The translations under genes and the position numbers were made by a program. 64,000 nt of DNA from contig OZ245942.1 in assembly GCA_965230065.1 (NCBI GenBank), forward strand, positions 1,240,001 through 1,304,000, given 5' to 3'. The number at the start of each line of letters is the position of its first letter. Positions within the stretch are counted from its first letter, which is position 1. This document shows, in pieces, positions 35,721-44,300 of the stretch. The notes below the pieces were generated by a model. That model did not search any database. It saw only the letters and a list, made by a program, of their open reading frames with translations, and was not told the origin of the DNA. This DNA is from G965230065 sp965230065. GTDB taxonomy: Bacteria; Bacteroidota; Bacteroidia; Cytophagales; Cyclobacteriaceae.

Positions 35721-35755
35721 AAAAAAAGAGCCGGGCAATCTGTCCGGCTTTTTTT
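35721..35755 (+). terminator. Rho-independent terminator after the SusCD operon
   Basis: AAAAAGAGCCGG - loop GCAATCTGT - CCGGCTTTTTTT: a strong stem of AGCCGG/CCGGCT bracketed by A and T runs, 25 bases after the lipoprotein stop. Confidence 0.85.
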
Positions 35756-35756
35756 G

Positions 35757-36054
35757 TTCGATTAGTCAAATCAAAAATGTAATCTTTATACTGGATGCTG
35801 GGGGCTAGTATCCAGCACCCACCAAATGCCAACAAATATGCCAAAGCGGTATTTCCTTTAAAATCCCCATTTTTGTGGAAATTTCAAAACATACCTGTCC
35901 GAATACGATCACTAATGTACGAAAGTGTACATGGCGCATTATTTGCTTTTTCACATAATAATCTTATAAATTTAGTGTTACCCTGATAGCGTTATTTCGT
36001 ATACACTAAACAGGCGAACACCCTGGATTGTGTAGAATCATAATTCGAAACAAC
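35757..36054. other. Intergenic region with a TGCTGG/CCAGCA palindrome
   Basis: Roughly 300 bases with no gene. Around 35791-35818 the sequence CTGGATGCTGGGGGCTAGTA then TCCAGCACCC forms a partly palindromic element of a kind widely dispersed in Bacteroidota. Nothing else recognised; the promoter of the DUF3108 gene must lie nearby. Confidence 0.4.
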
Positions 36055-36858
36055 ATGTACCCAAAGAGGATAATGATCATAACATTGTTGGTTATCGCAA
36101 TTACTGGTTTCAAAGCCGGCATTGATAATTTCTATCGTACAGTTCCCAATAGAAACTTTACAACAGGAGAGACTTTAACTTATCGAATCCATTACGGACT
36201 AATCAATGCGGCGGAGGCCATCATGCACGTAAATGACGAGTATCATTATGTGAATGGGCGCCCGTGTTATAAAATAGATGTATACGGCAACACGACCGGT
36301 CTTTTTGATTTGGTATTAAGAATACGTGATAACTGGGGTTCTTACGTTGATACGGCTGCTTTATTACCTCAAAAGGCCTACTCTAACATTGAAGAAGGAG
36401 GGTATCGAAAATATGAAATCGTAGAATTTAACCATCCCGACGATGTAGCCACGGTCATCAATCTTGATAAAGAAACCAAAAAACCAAAGAAAAAAGGGCA
36501 ATATTCCATTCCGGATGAAGTATTTGACATGGTGAGCGGATACTATTATCTGCGTACAATTGACTTTCGTAAGCTCAAAGTTGGTGATATTGTTACCCTG
36601 AAAGGGTTTTATGTAGATGAAGTTTATGAAATTGATATAAAATTTCTGGGCCGTGAACAATTAAATACAAAAGTCGGTACCATCAATTCTTTGGTAATTT
36701 CACCAATATTGCCCGAAAACGACTTATTTAAAGGAACTAACCCTGTAAAAGCATGGATTTCTGATGACCTCAATAAAGTACCATTAAAAGTACAGGCAAA
36801 ATTGAAAGTAGGTGCTTTGGAAATTGACATCAAAGAAATGCAAAATCTCAGAAACTAA
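36055..36858 (+). CDS. DUF3108 domain periplasmic protein
   Basis: 267 residues from ATG 36055 (the frame opens at a TTG 27 bases earlier). N-terminal hydrophobic signal (IMIITLLVIAITGFKAGI). The mature part follows DUF3108: FTTGETLTYRIHYGLINAAE near 33-52, GRPCYKIDVYGNTTGLFDLV, RDNWGSYVDTAALLPQKAYS, and VKVGDIVTLKGFYVDEVYEI. These proteins are single large beta-rich domains in the periplasm resembling lipoprotein-carrier folds; a lipid or envelope role is assumed but not shown. Single gene. It has lower GC than its neighbours. Confidence 0.8.
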   Translation: MYPKRIMIITLLVIAITGFKAGIDNFYRTVPNRNFTTGETLTYRIHYGLINAAEAIMHVNDEYHYVNGRPCYKIDVYGNTTGLFDLVLRIRDNWGSYVDTAALLPQKAYSNIEEGGYRKYEIVEFNHPDDVATVINLDKETKKPKKKGQYSIPDEVFDMVSGYYYLRTIDFRKLKVGDIVTLKGFYVDEVYEIDIKFLGREQLNTKVGTINSLVISPILPENDLFKGTNPVKAWISDDLNKVPLKVQAKLKVGALEIDIKEMQNLRN

Positions 36859-37162
36859 TCTGTACAGGCTTATCTATTTTATCCTAATATAACGCTCTAT
36901 TTTGAAATATTTCCATAAGTAATATCACTATAAAAATTCAATCCCATCTTTAAATCAGGTATATCTCAATAAAAGTCACTTGTGATTTTTCTTTGATTTA
37001 TAAAAATTCATCAAAACCAACCATAGATTTGGTACAAATTTTTGTTAAAAATCAAAAAATTTTCTATATTGTAAAACTTTATCAAAATTGTATATTTTAT
37101 ATATTTAATTTTGTTTTAAATAGCACTCTCATAACTATATATATAATATTAAATAGAAGAAT
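36859..37162. other. AT-rich gene-free region
   Basis: About 304 bases, very AT-rich, with long A/T runs from 37020 to 37150. No reading frame with protein-like codon use, no hairpin of note. It likely carries the promoter of the sulfoxide reductase gene. Confidence 0.45.
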
Positions 37163-37645
37163 ATGCTGGAGCCAATGGTTTTATCGGATGCGCAAAACAA
37201 GCATAAAAAGTATGATGCTTTATTGCCGCGTGTAGAAGCTTTAATAAGCAAAAACAATAATGCTACCACTATCTTGCAAGCTGTTCTAAAAGAACTTCAT
37301 AAGCAATTAGGAGTTAACTGGATTGGGTTTTATCAAATTGGAGCACATGCATTTACCCTGGGCCCACATTATGGTGAGGGTGAATGCAATCATATACCCT
37401 TAGACGAAGGGGCATGTGGACTGGCCTACCAGGAAGAAAGATCAGTGGTAGTAGACGATGTAGAACAATTTGCCGGGCATATTCCCTGTGAGAAGGATTG
37501 CAAATCGGAAATTGTATTGCCGCTGTTTAAGCAGGGGGAAGTAGTATTATTATTTAATGCAAAAAGTAATGAAATGGAGTACTTTACCTCCGCAGATGAG
37601 AAAAACCTTTCTATTGTTATGAACCTGCTCGAGACTGTTATATAA
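37163..37645 (+). CDS. Free methionine-(R)-sulfoxide reductase (GAF-fold)
   Basis: 160 residues forming one GAF domain. Three cysteines sit at 75 (GECNHIPL), 85 (DEGACGLAY) and 109 (AGHIPCEKD), with spacings of 10 and 24, the same as in yeast fRMsr (Cys91/101/125); a fourth Cys113 is extra. The surrounding IPLDEGACG, FAGHIPC and KSEIVLPLF motifs match fRMsr. The enzyme reduces free Met-R-sulfoxide using a Cys109-type catalytic thiol and thioredoxin recycling. It is cytosolic and oxidative-stress related. Monocistronic, with a terminator at 37718-37753. Confidence 0.87.
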   Translation: MLEPMVLSDAQNKHKKYDALLPRVEALISKNNNATTILQAVLKELHKQLGVNWIGFYQIGAHAFTLGPHYGEGECNHIPLDEGACGLAYQEERSVVVDDVEQFAGHIPCEKDCKSEIVLPLFKQGEVVLLFNAKSNEMEYFTSADEKNLSIVMNLLETVI

Positions 37646-37717
37646 AGAATTATTACCGCAGGCCTCTGATTAATCACGGGCAGCGCTTAATGCCCCATAA
37701 TGAAAATTAAAATATTC

Positions 37718-37753
37718 AAGCCCAATGACTATTCAACGTTGTTGGGCTTTTTC
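37718..37753 (+). terminator. Rho-independent terminator
   Basis: AAGCCCAA at 37718-37725 pairs with TTGGGCTT at about 37742-37749 around a 16-base loop and runs into TTTTT. It follows the sulfoxide-reductase gene by about 70 bases. Confidence 0.75.
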
Positions 37754-37855
37754 AATGTCCTACACCTGACAATAGCACGATATTTTCAGTTCTTCAATAA
37801 CAAAACACTGGATTTGTAGTATTACTTGCAATACAAACTCACAAATTAAATCACT

Positions 37856-38140
37856 ATGAAAGCCATTTGGAATGGAAAAATACTGGCAGAAAGCGACAAA
37901 ACTGTTGTTATAGAAGGAAACCATTACTTTCCTAAAAGCAGTATTCATACTGAATACTTCAAAAGCAGCGATATGCATACAGTGTGCCCCTGGAAAGGAA
38001 CAGCTTCATACTACACACTGGAAATCGAGGGAAAACAAAATGAAAATGCTGCCTGGTCTTACCATGAACCCAAAGAAGCTGCAGAGGCAATCAAAAATCA
38101 CGTAGCTTTTTGGAAAGGCGTTGAGGTTACCAAATCATAA
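37856..38140 (+). CDS. DUF427 domain protein
   Basis: 94 residues of the DUF427 family: KAIWNGKILAESDKTVVIEG then NHYFPKSSIHTEYFKSSDMH, TVCPWKGTASYYTLEIEGKQ, and WSYHEPKEAAEAIKNHVAFW. The C-P-W-K-G-x-A-x-Y motif and the final A-F are diagnostic. The fold is a small beta-tent, perhaps nucleotide- or ligand-binding; no reaction is established. Single gene, convergent with the HIT gene. Confidence 0.88.
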   Translation: MKAIWNGKILAESDKTVVIEGNHYFPKSSIHTEYFKSSDMHTVCPWKGTASYYTLEIEGKQNENAAWSYHEPKEAAEAIKNHVAFWKGVEVTKS

Positions 38141-38163
38141 ACCGGTAACCTCCGGCCTCCAAT

Positions 38164-38562
38164 TTATGCCTGATACTTTTCCTTGATTTGTTGGGCTACC
38201 TGAGCCAGCTCTTCACTGGTCGGATTGAGTTTAGGCCGGGAAAAATTGATGTCGCCCATGCTGTTGAGGGGCACTAAATGAATATGCGTATGCGGCACTT
38301 CAAGGCCAATAACGGCCGTACCAATCCGCATACAGGGAATTACCTGCTCAATCGCCTGCGCTACTTTTTTGGCAAAAAGGTGCAGGGCCGTATAGGTTTC
38401 ATCATCCAGGTCAAAGATGTAATCCACCTCCTTTTTAGGCACCACCAGTGTATGCCCTCTTACCAATGGGTTGATATCCAGAAAAGCCAGGGCATGATCA
38501 TTTTCTGCCACAATATGCCCCGGAATTTCACGATTGATAATTTTGGTGAATATCGTTGCCAT
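38164..38562 (-). CDS. HIT-family (histidine triad) nucleotide hydrolase
   Basis: 132 residues. The triad H-x-H-x-H-x-x appears as HTHIHLVPL near 91-99; the N-terminal TIFTKIINREIPGHIVAEND and the GHTLVVPKKEVDYIFDLDDE block are typical of the HINT/PKCI branch that hydrolyses nucleoside phosphoramidates and adenylates. It starts 1 base after greA stops on the same strand, so greA-hit is an operon, an arrangement common in Bacteroidota. Confidence 0.92.
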   Translation of the reverse strand: MATIFTKIINREIPGHIVAENDHALAFLDINPLVRGHTLVVPKKEVDYIFDLDDETYTALHLFAKKVAQAIEQVIPCMRIGTAVIGLEVPHTHIHLVPLNSMGDINFSRPKLNPTSEELAQVAQQIKEKYQA

Positions 38563-38563
38563 G

Positions 38564-39037
38564 TCAGATACTTATGTCTAATATTTCAAATTCCATCACG
38601 CCCGCCGGAGCTTTAACCTCTGCTATTTCCCCTACTTTTTTGCCAAGCAAGCCCTGTCCAATGGGCGACTTTACAGAAATTTTTCCGGCTTTTAAATCGG
38701 CCTCCTCTTCAGAAACCAACGTATACTTAACTTCCATTCCATTTTTCTTGTTCTTTATCTTTACTTTAGAGAGAACAGATACCTTGGAAGTGTCAATGGT
38801 AGATTCATCCAACACCCGGGCATTGCCAACAACAGCTTCCAGTTTAGATATCTTAAGTTCTAACAGGCCCTGAGCATCTTTGGCAGCATCGTACTCTGCA
38901 TTTTCACTCAAATCTCCCTTGTCGCGGGCTTCAGCAATTTGCCGGGCCATGTCAGCCCTTCCCTTAGTTTTTAGTTCATGCAGTTCATCCTTGAGTTTCT
39001 GCAAGCCTTCCTGCGTATAATACGATATCTGTGACAT
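38564..39037 (-). CDS. greA: Transcription elongation factor GreA
   Basis: 157 residues, normal length. An N-terminal coiled coil (about 5-75, ISYYTQEGLQKLKDELHELK) carries the acidic tip DLSENAEYDAAKD with the D-L-S-E-N-A-E-Y motif needed to stimulate RNA cleavage in stalled RNA polymerase. The C-terminal FKBP-like domain ends in ISVKSPIGQGLLGKKVGEIA. It rescues backtracked RNA polymerase. Transcribed with the HIT gene. Confidence 0.95.
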   Translation of the reverse strand: MSQISYYTQEGLQKLKDELHELKTKGRADMARQIAEARDKGDLSENAEYDAAKDAQGLLELKISKLEAVVGNARVLDESTIDTSKVSVLSKVKIKNKKNGMEVKYTLVSEEEADLKAGKISVKSPIGQGLLGKKVGEIAEVKAPAGVMEFEILDISI

Positions 39038-39177
39038 AATTAAAAAGAATTAATGTTGAAAACGGCTCTACCAAATAAAAATACGGCTGGTAAGCCGTTG
39101 AAATTTAAAATTTAGAAATTACTTCCTATGCAGTTTCTTACTGCATATTCAATCCTGGTTTCCAAAATAAAGAAAAG

Positions 39178-39205
39178 GTAAGCGCCAAGGGGGCTTGGTG
39201 CTTAC
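39178..39205. terminator. Hairpin in the gap between the PHP gene and greA
   Basis: GTAAGCGCCAAG (39178-39189) pairs with CTTGGTGCTTAC (39194-39205), with one G-T pair, around a 4-base GGGG loop. No clear T run follows on either strand. It lies upstream of greA and upstream-side of nothing else, downstream of the PHP/ArnT genes only if read on the other strand. Role uncertain. Confidence 0.45.
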
Positions 39206-39287
39206 CTGTATGGAAATGATTAACAAAATTAGCGATTTTCAGCGATTTGGGCAAGTATTGTGTCAAGATGGTATCATCAGCAACATT

Positions 39288-40565
39288 TTAACCCGTAACT
39301 GCATGCTTCAAGTGAGGGAGTGGCGTGAGCTTGCCTAACAATAGCCTGTCGGTTTCTTTTTTCAGCAATAATCTGATACATAAAAAACTAACCAGCAGAA
39401 TGGTATAACGCCATAGAAAAGTTCGCCAGGTATCGGTGGTTGCCATTTTATAATTTTGGGGAGGTATGTTTCCTTCATATCTGATTACCGGATTCAGGTA
39501 ATAATCTGCTTTTGACGTAATGATTTCGGTTCGAATGTAGGTGTCAGATTCCGTGAACTCGTAAGAAATAGAGCGGGCATGGAATGCCTCTGCTTTCACC
39601 CGGCCGTTTTGTCCTATTAAACGAATGGTATCAGCTTTTTGCCACAACTGAATATCCATTGTATTTTCCCGGGTGCTTACTTTTCGCAAAATGCCTCCCT
39701 TATCATTCCGTGCAACCGGCGGAATCACTGCACGGGTGGGGAGAGGTGCTTTGTTGTACACTCCGTAGGTTTTTCCGGTTTTCAGGGCTTGTAGCACACC
39801 TTCGGCAGTAGTGGCAGCGTGCACCATTGTCCAGCAGGTGGCAAAACCGCTTTTGGTCACATCATGGCAGTCATCATTACCCAAAACCCAAACAGGCTTT
39901 CCGGCCGAGAGGGCAGCATCCCAGTGCGGTGTGGCGATCCGCCCCCGGTTGAGCACTTCCAGGCAATCGTAACCACTCAAATTACGAAGTACGGCAGGAG
40001 AATGACTTTCCCTTATGGAAGGGTGGGCAATGCAAACTACCGGGGCTTTTTGTTTAAGGCGCTCTACAAGGTACTGTTTGATGCTTTGGGATTGAAATAA
40101 TAGCACATCATAAAAATATACGTCTTCGGAACCAATGGCCAGGCGGTGGGCTTTCTGTGTATTCATGCCATGCTCATACACAGGAATATACAGCGGATGC
40201 TGTTTATCTTGTAAAGGATTGATAGCATGATAATCGGAAATGCAGGCAACATCGTACTGAATATTTCTGTAAGCGCGCTCCACTTCATCGCCGGGCTGAT
40301 GCCCGTTGGTAAGCCCGCCCCAGGCATGAGCATGGGTGTGGAAGTTACTTTTCAGCCATTTCTCCGACAAATTTTCGTAAGGGTTGTACAAAGAGTCACC
40401 ATGAAAGGGCAAAGGCTCAGAAAAATTGTAAATCTTGATTTGAAAATACTGAAGGCCAAAAAACAAAATAATGGAGACAATGATCCCCCGAAACCAAAGT
40501 GGCATCTGCCATTTACTTACCCTGGGATGAAATTTCTGTATTTGATAATCGCGTATCGTCTGCAT
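39288..40565 (-). CDS. Membrane protein with PHP-type phosphoesterase domain
   Basis: Up to 425 residues. One membrane helix near the N-terminus (IIVSIILFFGLQYFQI) and one near the C-terminus (TILLVSFLCIRLLL) bracket a periplasmic PHP-like domain: SNFHTHAHAW, ISDYHAINP, CIAHPS and LGNDDCHD supply the metal histidines and aspartates. Enzymes of this fold hydrolyse phosphate or phosphate-ester bonds. ATG 40565 overlaps the ArnT-like gene by 53 bases; ATG 40505 avoids the overlap and leaves the first helix at the very N-terminus, so it is quite possible. Position in the glycan cluster suggests work on a phospho-lipid or phospho-sugar, unproven. Confidence 0.75.
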   Translation of the reverse strand: MQTIRDYQIQKFHPRVSKWQMPLWFRGIIVSIILFFGLQYFQIKIYNFSEPLPFHGDSLYNPYENLSEKWLKSNFHTHAHAWGGLTNGHQPGDEVERAYRNIQYDVACISDYHAINPLQDKQHPLYIPVYEHGMNTQKAHRLAIGSEDVYFYDVLLFQSQSIKQYLVERLKQKAPVVCIAHPSIRESHSPAVLRNLSGYDCLEVLNRGRIATPHWDAALSAGKPVWVLGNDDCHDVTKSGFATCWTMVHAATTAEGVLQALKTGKTYGVYNKAPLPTRAVIPPVARNDKGGILRKVSTRENTMDIQLWQKADTIRLIGQNGRVKAEAFHARSISYEFTESDTYIRTEIITSKADYYLNPVIRYEGNIPPQNYKMATTDTWRTFLWRYTILLVSFLCIRLLLKKETDRLLLGKLTPLPHLKHAVTG

Positions 40566-42114
40566 GAAAAACTACGATATTATTGGGTTCGAAAAGTTCA
40601 CGTTGATGATGTAAGATGGTAATATGCTGAACCGCACTGTCCAATTCATTCATATGCTTTTTCCTGGTTATTACCACGCCCTTGCTTTGCTGCAAAAAGT
40701 CTTGTACTTCTCCCGGACTGTGTAGTTGAAGAAAAGGTTTTTTGATGTAAAAGGAGAAAGCCGGATTGTACTGCTTGTAGTAGGCTACTTCAGCATCAGC
40801 CTCAATATGTTGCAAAGCAGTCATCACAGGGTTTTTCCTGTCAATCTGAGGAAGTATGATGTAAAAAAACACAAGGATGGTCACAATCCATGAGCCAATG
40901 ATTGCGTACAAAAAATAGTTTATCTTTTGGCGGTACAAAAACATTATACCGAGCAGTGCACCAAAAGGCAGGATTAAGAAAAGGTAGGATATTGAAAGCA
41001 ATTCTGGCATCTGTAACTCATTTTCAAGCACAATATGCACAGCAATCGGAATTGCCAGGGTAATTAAAAGATAAACCAGCAACGTTGCTTTTACGCGGTA
41101 CTGGCTTACTGTAACATTGTTCAGATGTGCCAGAAAATACCCGAGCACGATCGCTAAAAATGGGAGGGCAGGCGCAGGATAATTGGGCAGTTTGGTGCCC
41201 GAAAAAGAAAAAAATACCGTAATCACGCCTGCGGCAAACAGGCAGAACAATAGCAGGTCGTTGATACGGTGTCTCCAGGAAAAATGCAGCGCCTGAATAA
41301 TTAATATTGAAAAAGGGAATAAACCCGTAATTACAAACAAAGGGATCAGGAAAAAAGGACCGCCGTGCCCTTCCATTGAGTTGGTATACCTGCCCAGGTT
41401 ATGGTGCAGGAAAAACCCGGTGGGCCAGGCCCCATCAGTAGCAAAACCAACCGCAAAGTACCAGGGCAGTGTAATGAGCAAGAAAAGTAACAAGGCCGGA
41501 GTGGGCACCCAATGGGTTATGTTACGCAGGTTCAAGGCTTTTGTCCATAGCAAAAACAACAGCACAATAGCACCCGGTAGTACAATAGCCACAGGCCCCT
41601 TGGCAAGTGCAGCCAGTGCCAGACAGGCATAAAATGCGTATATAAATATCTTTCTGTTCTCCTTAAAATAGGCATAAAAACAAAGCAACCCGGAAGTTAT
41701 AAAAAATATGAGGTAAGGGTCGGGCACTGCCAAATGAAATTGCGTAACCACCTGCACCGAAGCAAGCAAAGCAAGTGCGGCATAAAAGGCCGTGAGTTTT
41801 TCCAAATATCTCCTGGCAAAGAGATAAACCACCAGCACGGTAAAGACGCCCATTAAAGAGGAAAAGAAGCGGGCGGCAAACTCGTTTACACCAAAAAGTG
41901 AGTATGCCAGCATCATAAAATAATAATGCAGTGGAGGCTTGTCGGTGCGCAGCTCTTGGTTGAAGGTAGGTACAATCCAGTCGGAACGCTCAAGCATCTC
42001 ACGGGCGCACACACTGTTTTTGGCTTCGTCTAGGACATATACAGAAAAGCCACCAATATTGGCAGTGAATACGAGCAGGCTGAGTACGATGAGCAAAATA
42101 AACTTACGATCCAT
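40513..42114 (-). CDS. ArnT-like membrane glycosyltransferase (PMT/GT83 family)
   Basis: 533 residues from ATG 42114 (an upstream ATG at 42165 adds a non-hydrophobic tail). Eleven to thirteen membrane helices. The first loop has the PMT/ArnT acidic motif VYVLDEAKNSVCAREMLERS, then W-I-V-P-T-F-N-x-x-L-R-T-D-K-P-P-L-H-Y, the signature of undecaprenyl-phosphate-sugar-dependent transferases. The C-terminal 110 residues are periplasmic and soluble. It probably transfers a sugar from a polyprenyl-phosphate carrier onto an envelope lipid or glycan. The DPM/ArnC-like gene at 45154 would make such a donor. Followed by the PHP gene. Confidence 0.88.
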   Translation of the reverse strand: MDRKFILLIVLSLLVFTANIGGFSVYVLDEAKNSVCAREMLERSDWIVPTFNQELRTDKPPLHYYFMMLAYSLFGVNEFAARFFSSLMGVFTVLVVYLFARRYLEKLTAFYAALALLASVQVVTQFHLAVPDPYLIFFITSGLLCFYAYFKENRKIFIYAFYACLALAALAKGPVAIVLPGAIVLLFLLWTKALNLRNITHWVPTPALLLFLLITLPWYFAVGFATDGAWPTGFFLHHNLGRYTNSMEGHGGPFFLIPLFVITGLFPFSILIIQALHFSWRHRINDLLLFCLFAAGVITVFFSFSGTKLPNYPAPALPFLAIVLGYFLAHLNNVTVSQYRVKATLLVYLLITLAIPIAVHIVLENELQMPELLSISYLFLILPFGALLGIMFLYRQKINYFLYAIIGSWIVTILVFFYIILPQIDRKNPVMTALQHIEADAEVAYYKQYNPAFSFYIKKPFLQLHSPGEVQDFLQQSKGVVITRKKHMNELDSAVQHITILHHQRELFEPNNIVVFHADDTRLSNTEISSQGK

Positions 42115-42240
42115 GCGGTAATTCCGGCGATTTATTATCTGCCCAAAAGTAAGCAATAGCCCCAAAACGAAGGCTTTTGATAGGTCAACTTACTGTTAAC
42201 TTTTGTTTACATAATTGTTAAGCTTTGCCTGCAAACGGGG

Positions 42241-42248
42241 TATCTTTG
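42241..42248 (+). promoter_or_regulatory. Candidate -7 box almost touching the GT4 start codon
   Basis: TATCTTTG fits TAnnTTTG but ends 4 bases before ATG 42253. A TTG lies 23 bases further up, slightly beyond the usual 19-21 spacing. If used, transcription would start at or near the ATG, giving a leaderless mRNA. Confidence 0.3.
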
Positions 42249-42252
42249 CCCT

Positions 42253-43338
42253 ATGAATTTATTGTTCTTAACCTATCAGGGCGATGTAGCAGGAGCCACC
42301 AATTCCATTGCCTATCTCACCAAAGGGCTTGCCAGCCGGGGGCACCGTGTTTACATGGGCTGCCGTAAAGAAAGCCTCCTTTATAGCATACTATCAGATA
42401 CAGAAGTACACCTAATCCCCATGCGTTTCAGGGGGAAAGTAGATTTTAAATTGATGCGGCACATTCGGGATGTGGTGAAGGAATATGATATTGAACTTAT
42501 TAACGCGCAATCGAGCCTTGACAGGTATGCGAGTGTTTTTGCGAAATGGAGATATGGTTTGGATGTAAAAGTTGTACATACGAGAAGGCAGATTTCACTA
42601 AGCATGGGAGGCGGGCTCAAAAATATGATTTACCACAAAGGCACTGATAAGGTGATTGCCGTAAGTGAGCCTGTGAAATCATCGCTCGTAAAACTGGGAA
42701 TTCCGGCTTCTCATATCAAAGTAATTCACAATGGCACACCAACAGAAAAATATGCGCATATAGATGCCAGCAAAGTCAAACAATTGAAAATCCAATTACA
42801 AATAAAGGATAGTGATATTGTAATTGGCTGTTGCGCACGCCTCAAGCATCAAATACAAATACTGGAAGCTCTGCAATATGTAAAAGAAAAGGTAAAAGTA
42901 ATCTTCATTGGCATAGAAGAAACCACAGAATTCAGAAATTACCGTGATATATTACCCCATGAAATACACTTCATCGGAACGGATGTTCCCAACCAGGAAA
43001 CCCTGCACTATATAAAACTGTTCACCATCAAAATCTTACCCTCAACCATTGAAGGGCTTTCCCAGGCTTTGCTGGAAGCCATGGCCCTGGGCGTGCCCGT
43101 TATTGCTACGGGTTTTGCAGGTAATTTAGATTTAATCAGGGATGGAGAAAATGGGTTGTTATTTGAACATAAAAATATATGCCAATTGGCTGAAAAAATA
43201 GAGATGCTGATTCACCAACCTAAGCTAAGGGAAAAGTTTGCCAAAGCCGGGCAAATAACCGCGTTAGAAGAATATAATATAGAAAAAACCATTCATAACC
43301 ATGAAATCTTATTTACTGAAATTCTTGGTAATTCATAA
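42253..43338 (+). CDS. GT4-family glycosyltransferase
   Basis: 361 residues in two Rossmann-like halves. The N-half begins NLLFLTYQGDVAGATNSIAY with a Gly-rich acceptor loop; the C-half has the GT-B donor-binding region VIGCCARLKHQIQILEAL, and IKILPSTIEGLSQALLEAMA then LGVPVIATGFAGNLDLIRDG, the E-x-x-x-x-x-x-x-E block of GT4 enzymes. Family members add hexoses to lipid-linked or polysaccharide acceptors from nucleotide sugars. It faces the ArnT-like gene divergently. No membrane helix; probably works at the inner leaflet. Confidence 0.87.
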   Translation: MNLLFLTYQGDVAGATNSIAYLTKGLASRGHRVYMGCRKESLLYSILSDTEVHLIPMRFRGKVDFKLMRHIRDVVKEYDIELINAQSSLDRYASVFAKWRYGLDVKVVHTRRQISLSMGGGLKNMIYHKGTDKVIAVSEPVKSSLVKLGIPASHIKVIHNGTPTEKYAHIDASKVKQLKIQLQIKDSDIVIGCCARLKHQIQILEALQYVKEKVKVIFIGIEETTEFRNYRDILPHEIHFIGTDVPNQETLHYIKLFTIKILPSTIEGLSQALLEAMALGVPVIATGFAGNLDLIRDGENGLLFEHKNICQLAEKIEMLIHQPKLREKFAKAGQITALEEYNIEKTIHNHEILFTEILGNS

Positions 43339-43385
43339 AATTAAGGCTAGCAGGAACTTACCATGAATAACTTCAAACCATTCCT

Positions 43386-44159
43386 TCATAAAGATAGTTT
43401 ATTCCGATTAAGCTCTTGGAGTTTTACACAATGTAAAAATTTTGCGTAGGCAGAGATAACACAAATCACAAACCCGTAATAACCATCCAGAAAGCCCATT
43501 TTTATAAAATATAAACGAAAAAACCGCAGCCAGGGCGAAAGGATAAAGCCCAACAAGCTGCTCTTTTTACCTTTCTGATGCGCCTCTTTGGCAGTGATAT
43601 CAGAAAAGAAATGTATCTGCCGGATGTGCTGGTTCACATCATAAATGGTATAGTGCAGAAGATCGCCTTTGAGATGTTGACAAGAATAGGGCTTATCCAT
43701 GATGACTTTATCATGCGGATTATCCCCCCCCCACTGTCCTTTGTGTCTGTTCAGAATTCTGAGCTTTTTATCGGGATACCACCCACAATGCTTGATCCAC
43801 TTTCCACAATAATTATTAATTCGGTTGAAGGTATATGCATCCATTTCCATACGAGGTTTTATTTCTGAAATGGATTTCTTAAGATCATCACTCAACGCTT
43901 CATCAGCATCCAGTGAGAGCACATAATCAAAAGAAGCCTGTTGCAGGGCAAAGTTTTTTTGCTGGATATGCCCCTCAAAAGCATGTTGGATAAATTTTAC
44001 ATTTTTTTCCCTGCATATCTGCTCTGTCCGATCCGTAGAGAATGAATCGACCACCACAATCTCATCTGCCACTTCTGCCAGTGAATCAATGCACCTTCCT
44101 ATATTTTTTTCTTCATTTAATGTGATGATGGTTACTGATAACTTGTCTTTTAATATCAT
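43386..44159 (-). CDS. GT2-family glycosyltransferase, KdtX/WaaE type
   Basis: 257 residues from ATG 44159, 13 residues shorter than the longest frame, because the family opens at KLSVTIITLNEEKNIGRCID. GT-A motifs: VVDSFSTDRTEQI, then LSLDADEALSDDL with the D-x-D type metal motif. The WaaE-like features are HHKVIM-like DKVIMDKPY and the closing H-x-x-F-F-S-D-I block. It likely transfers a sugar to the LPS or a surface glycan core. A short basic amphipathic segment near the end may hold it to the membrane. Confidence 0.85.
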   Translation of the reverse strand: MILKDKLSVTIITLNEEKNIGRCIDSLAEVADEIVVVDSFSTDRTEQICREKNVKFIQHAFEGHIQQKNFALQQASFDYVLSLDADEALSDDLKKSISEIKPRMEMDAYTFNRINNYCGKWIKHCGWYPDKKLRILNRHKGQWGGDNPHDKVIMDKPYSCQHLKGDLLHYTIYDVNQHIRQIHFFSDITAKEAHQKGKKSSLLGFILSPWLRFFRLYFIKMGFLDGYYGFVICVISAYAKFLHCVKLQELNRNKLSL

Positions 44160-44300
44160 TGTAAATGGTTGGTCAACACTGAGTAATATTGGCTTCAAAT
44201 ATACGCGATTTGTGTAAAACGGCTCTCTACACCCCGGAGCAAGTATGGTTTTCTGCTTAATTTAAAAGGAAATTATTTTAAGGACATTTACACTGCCAAA

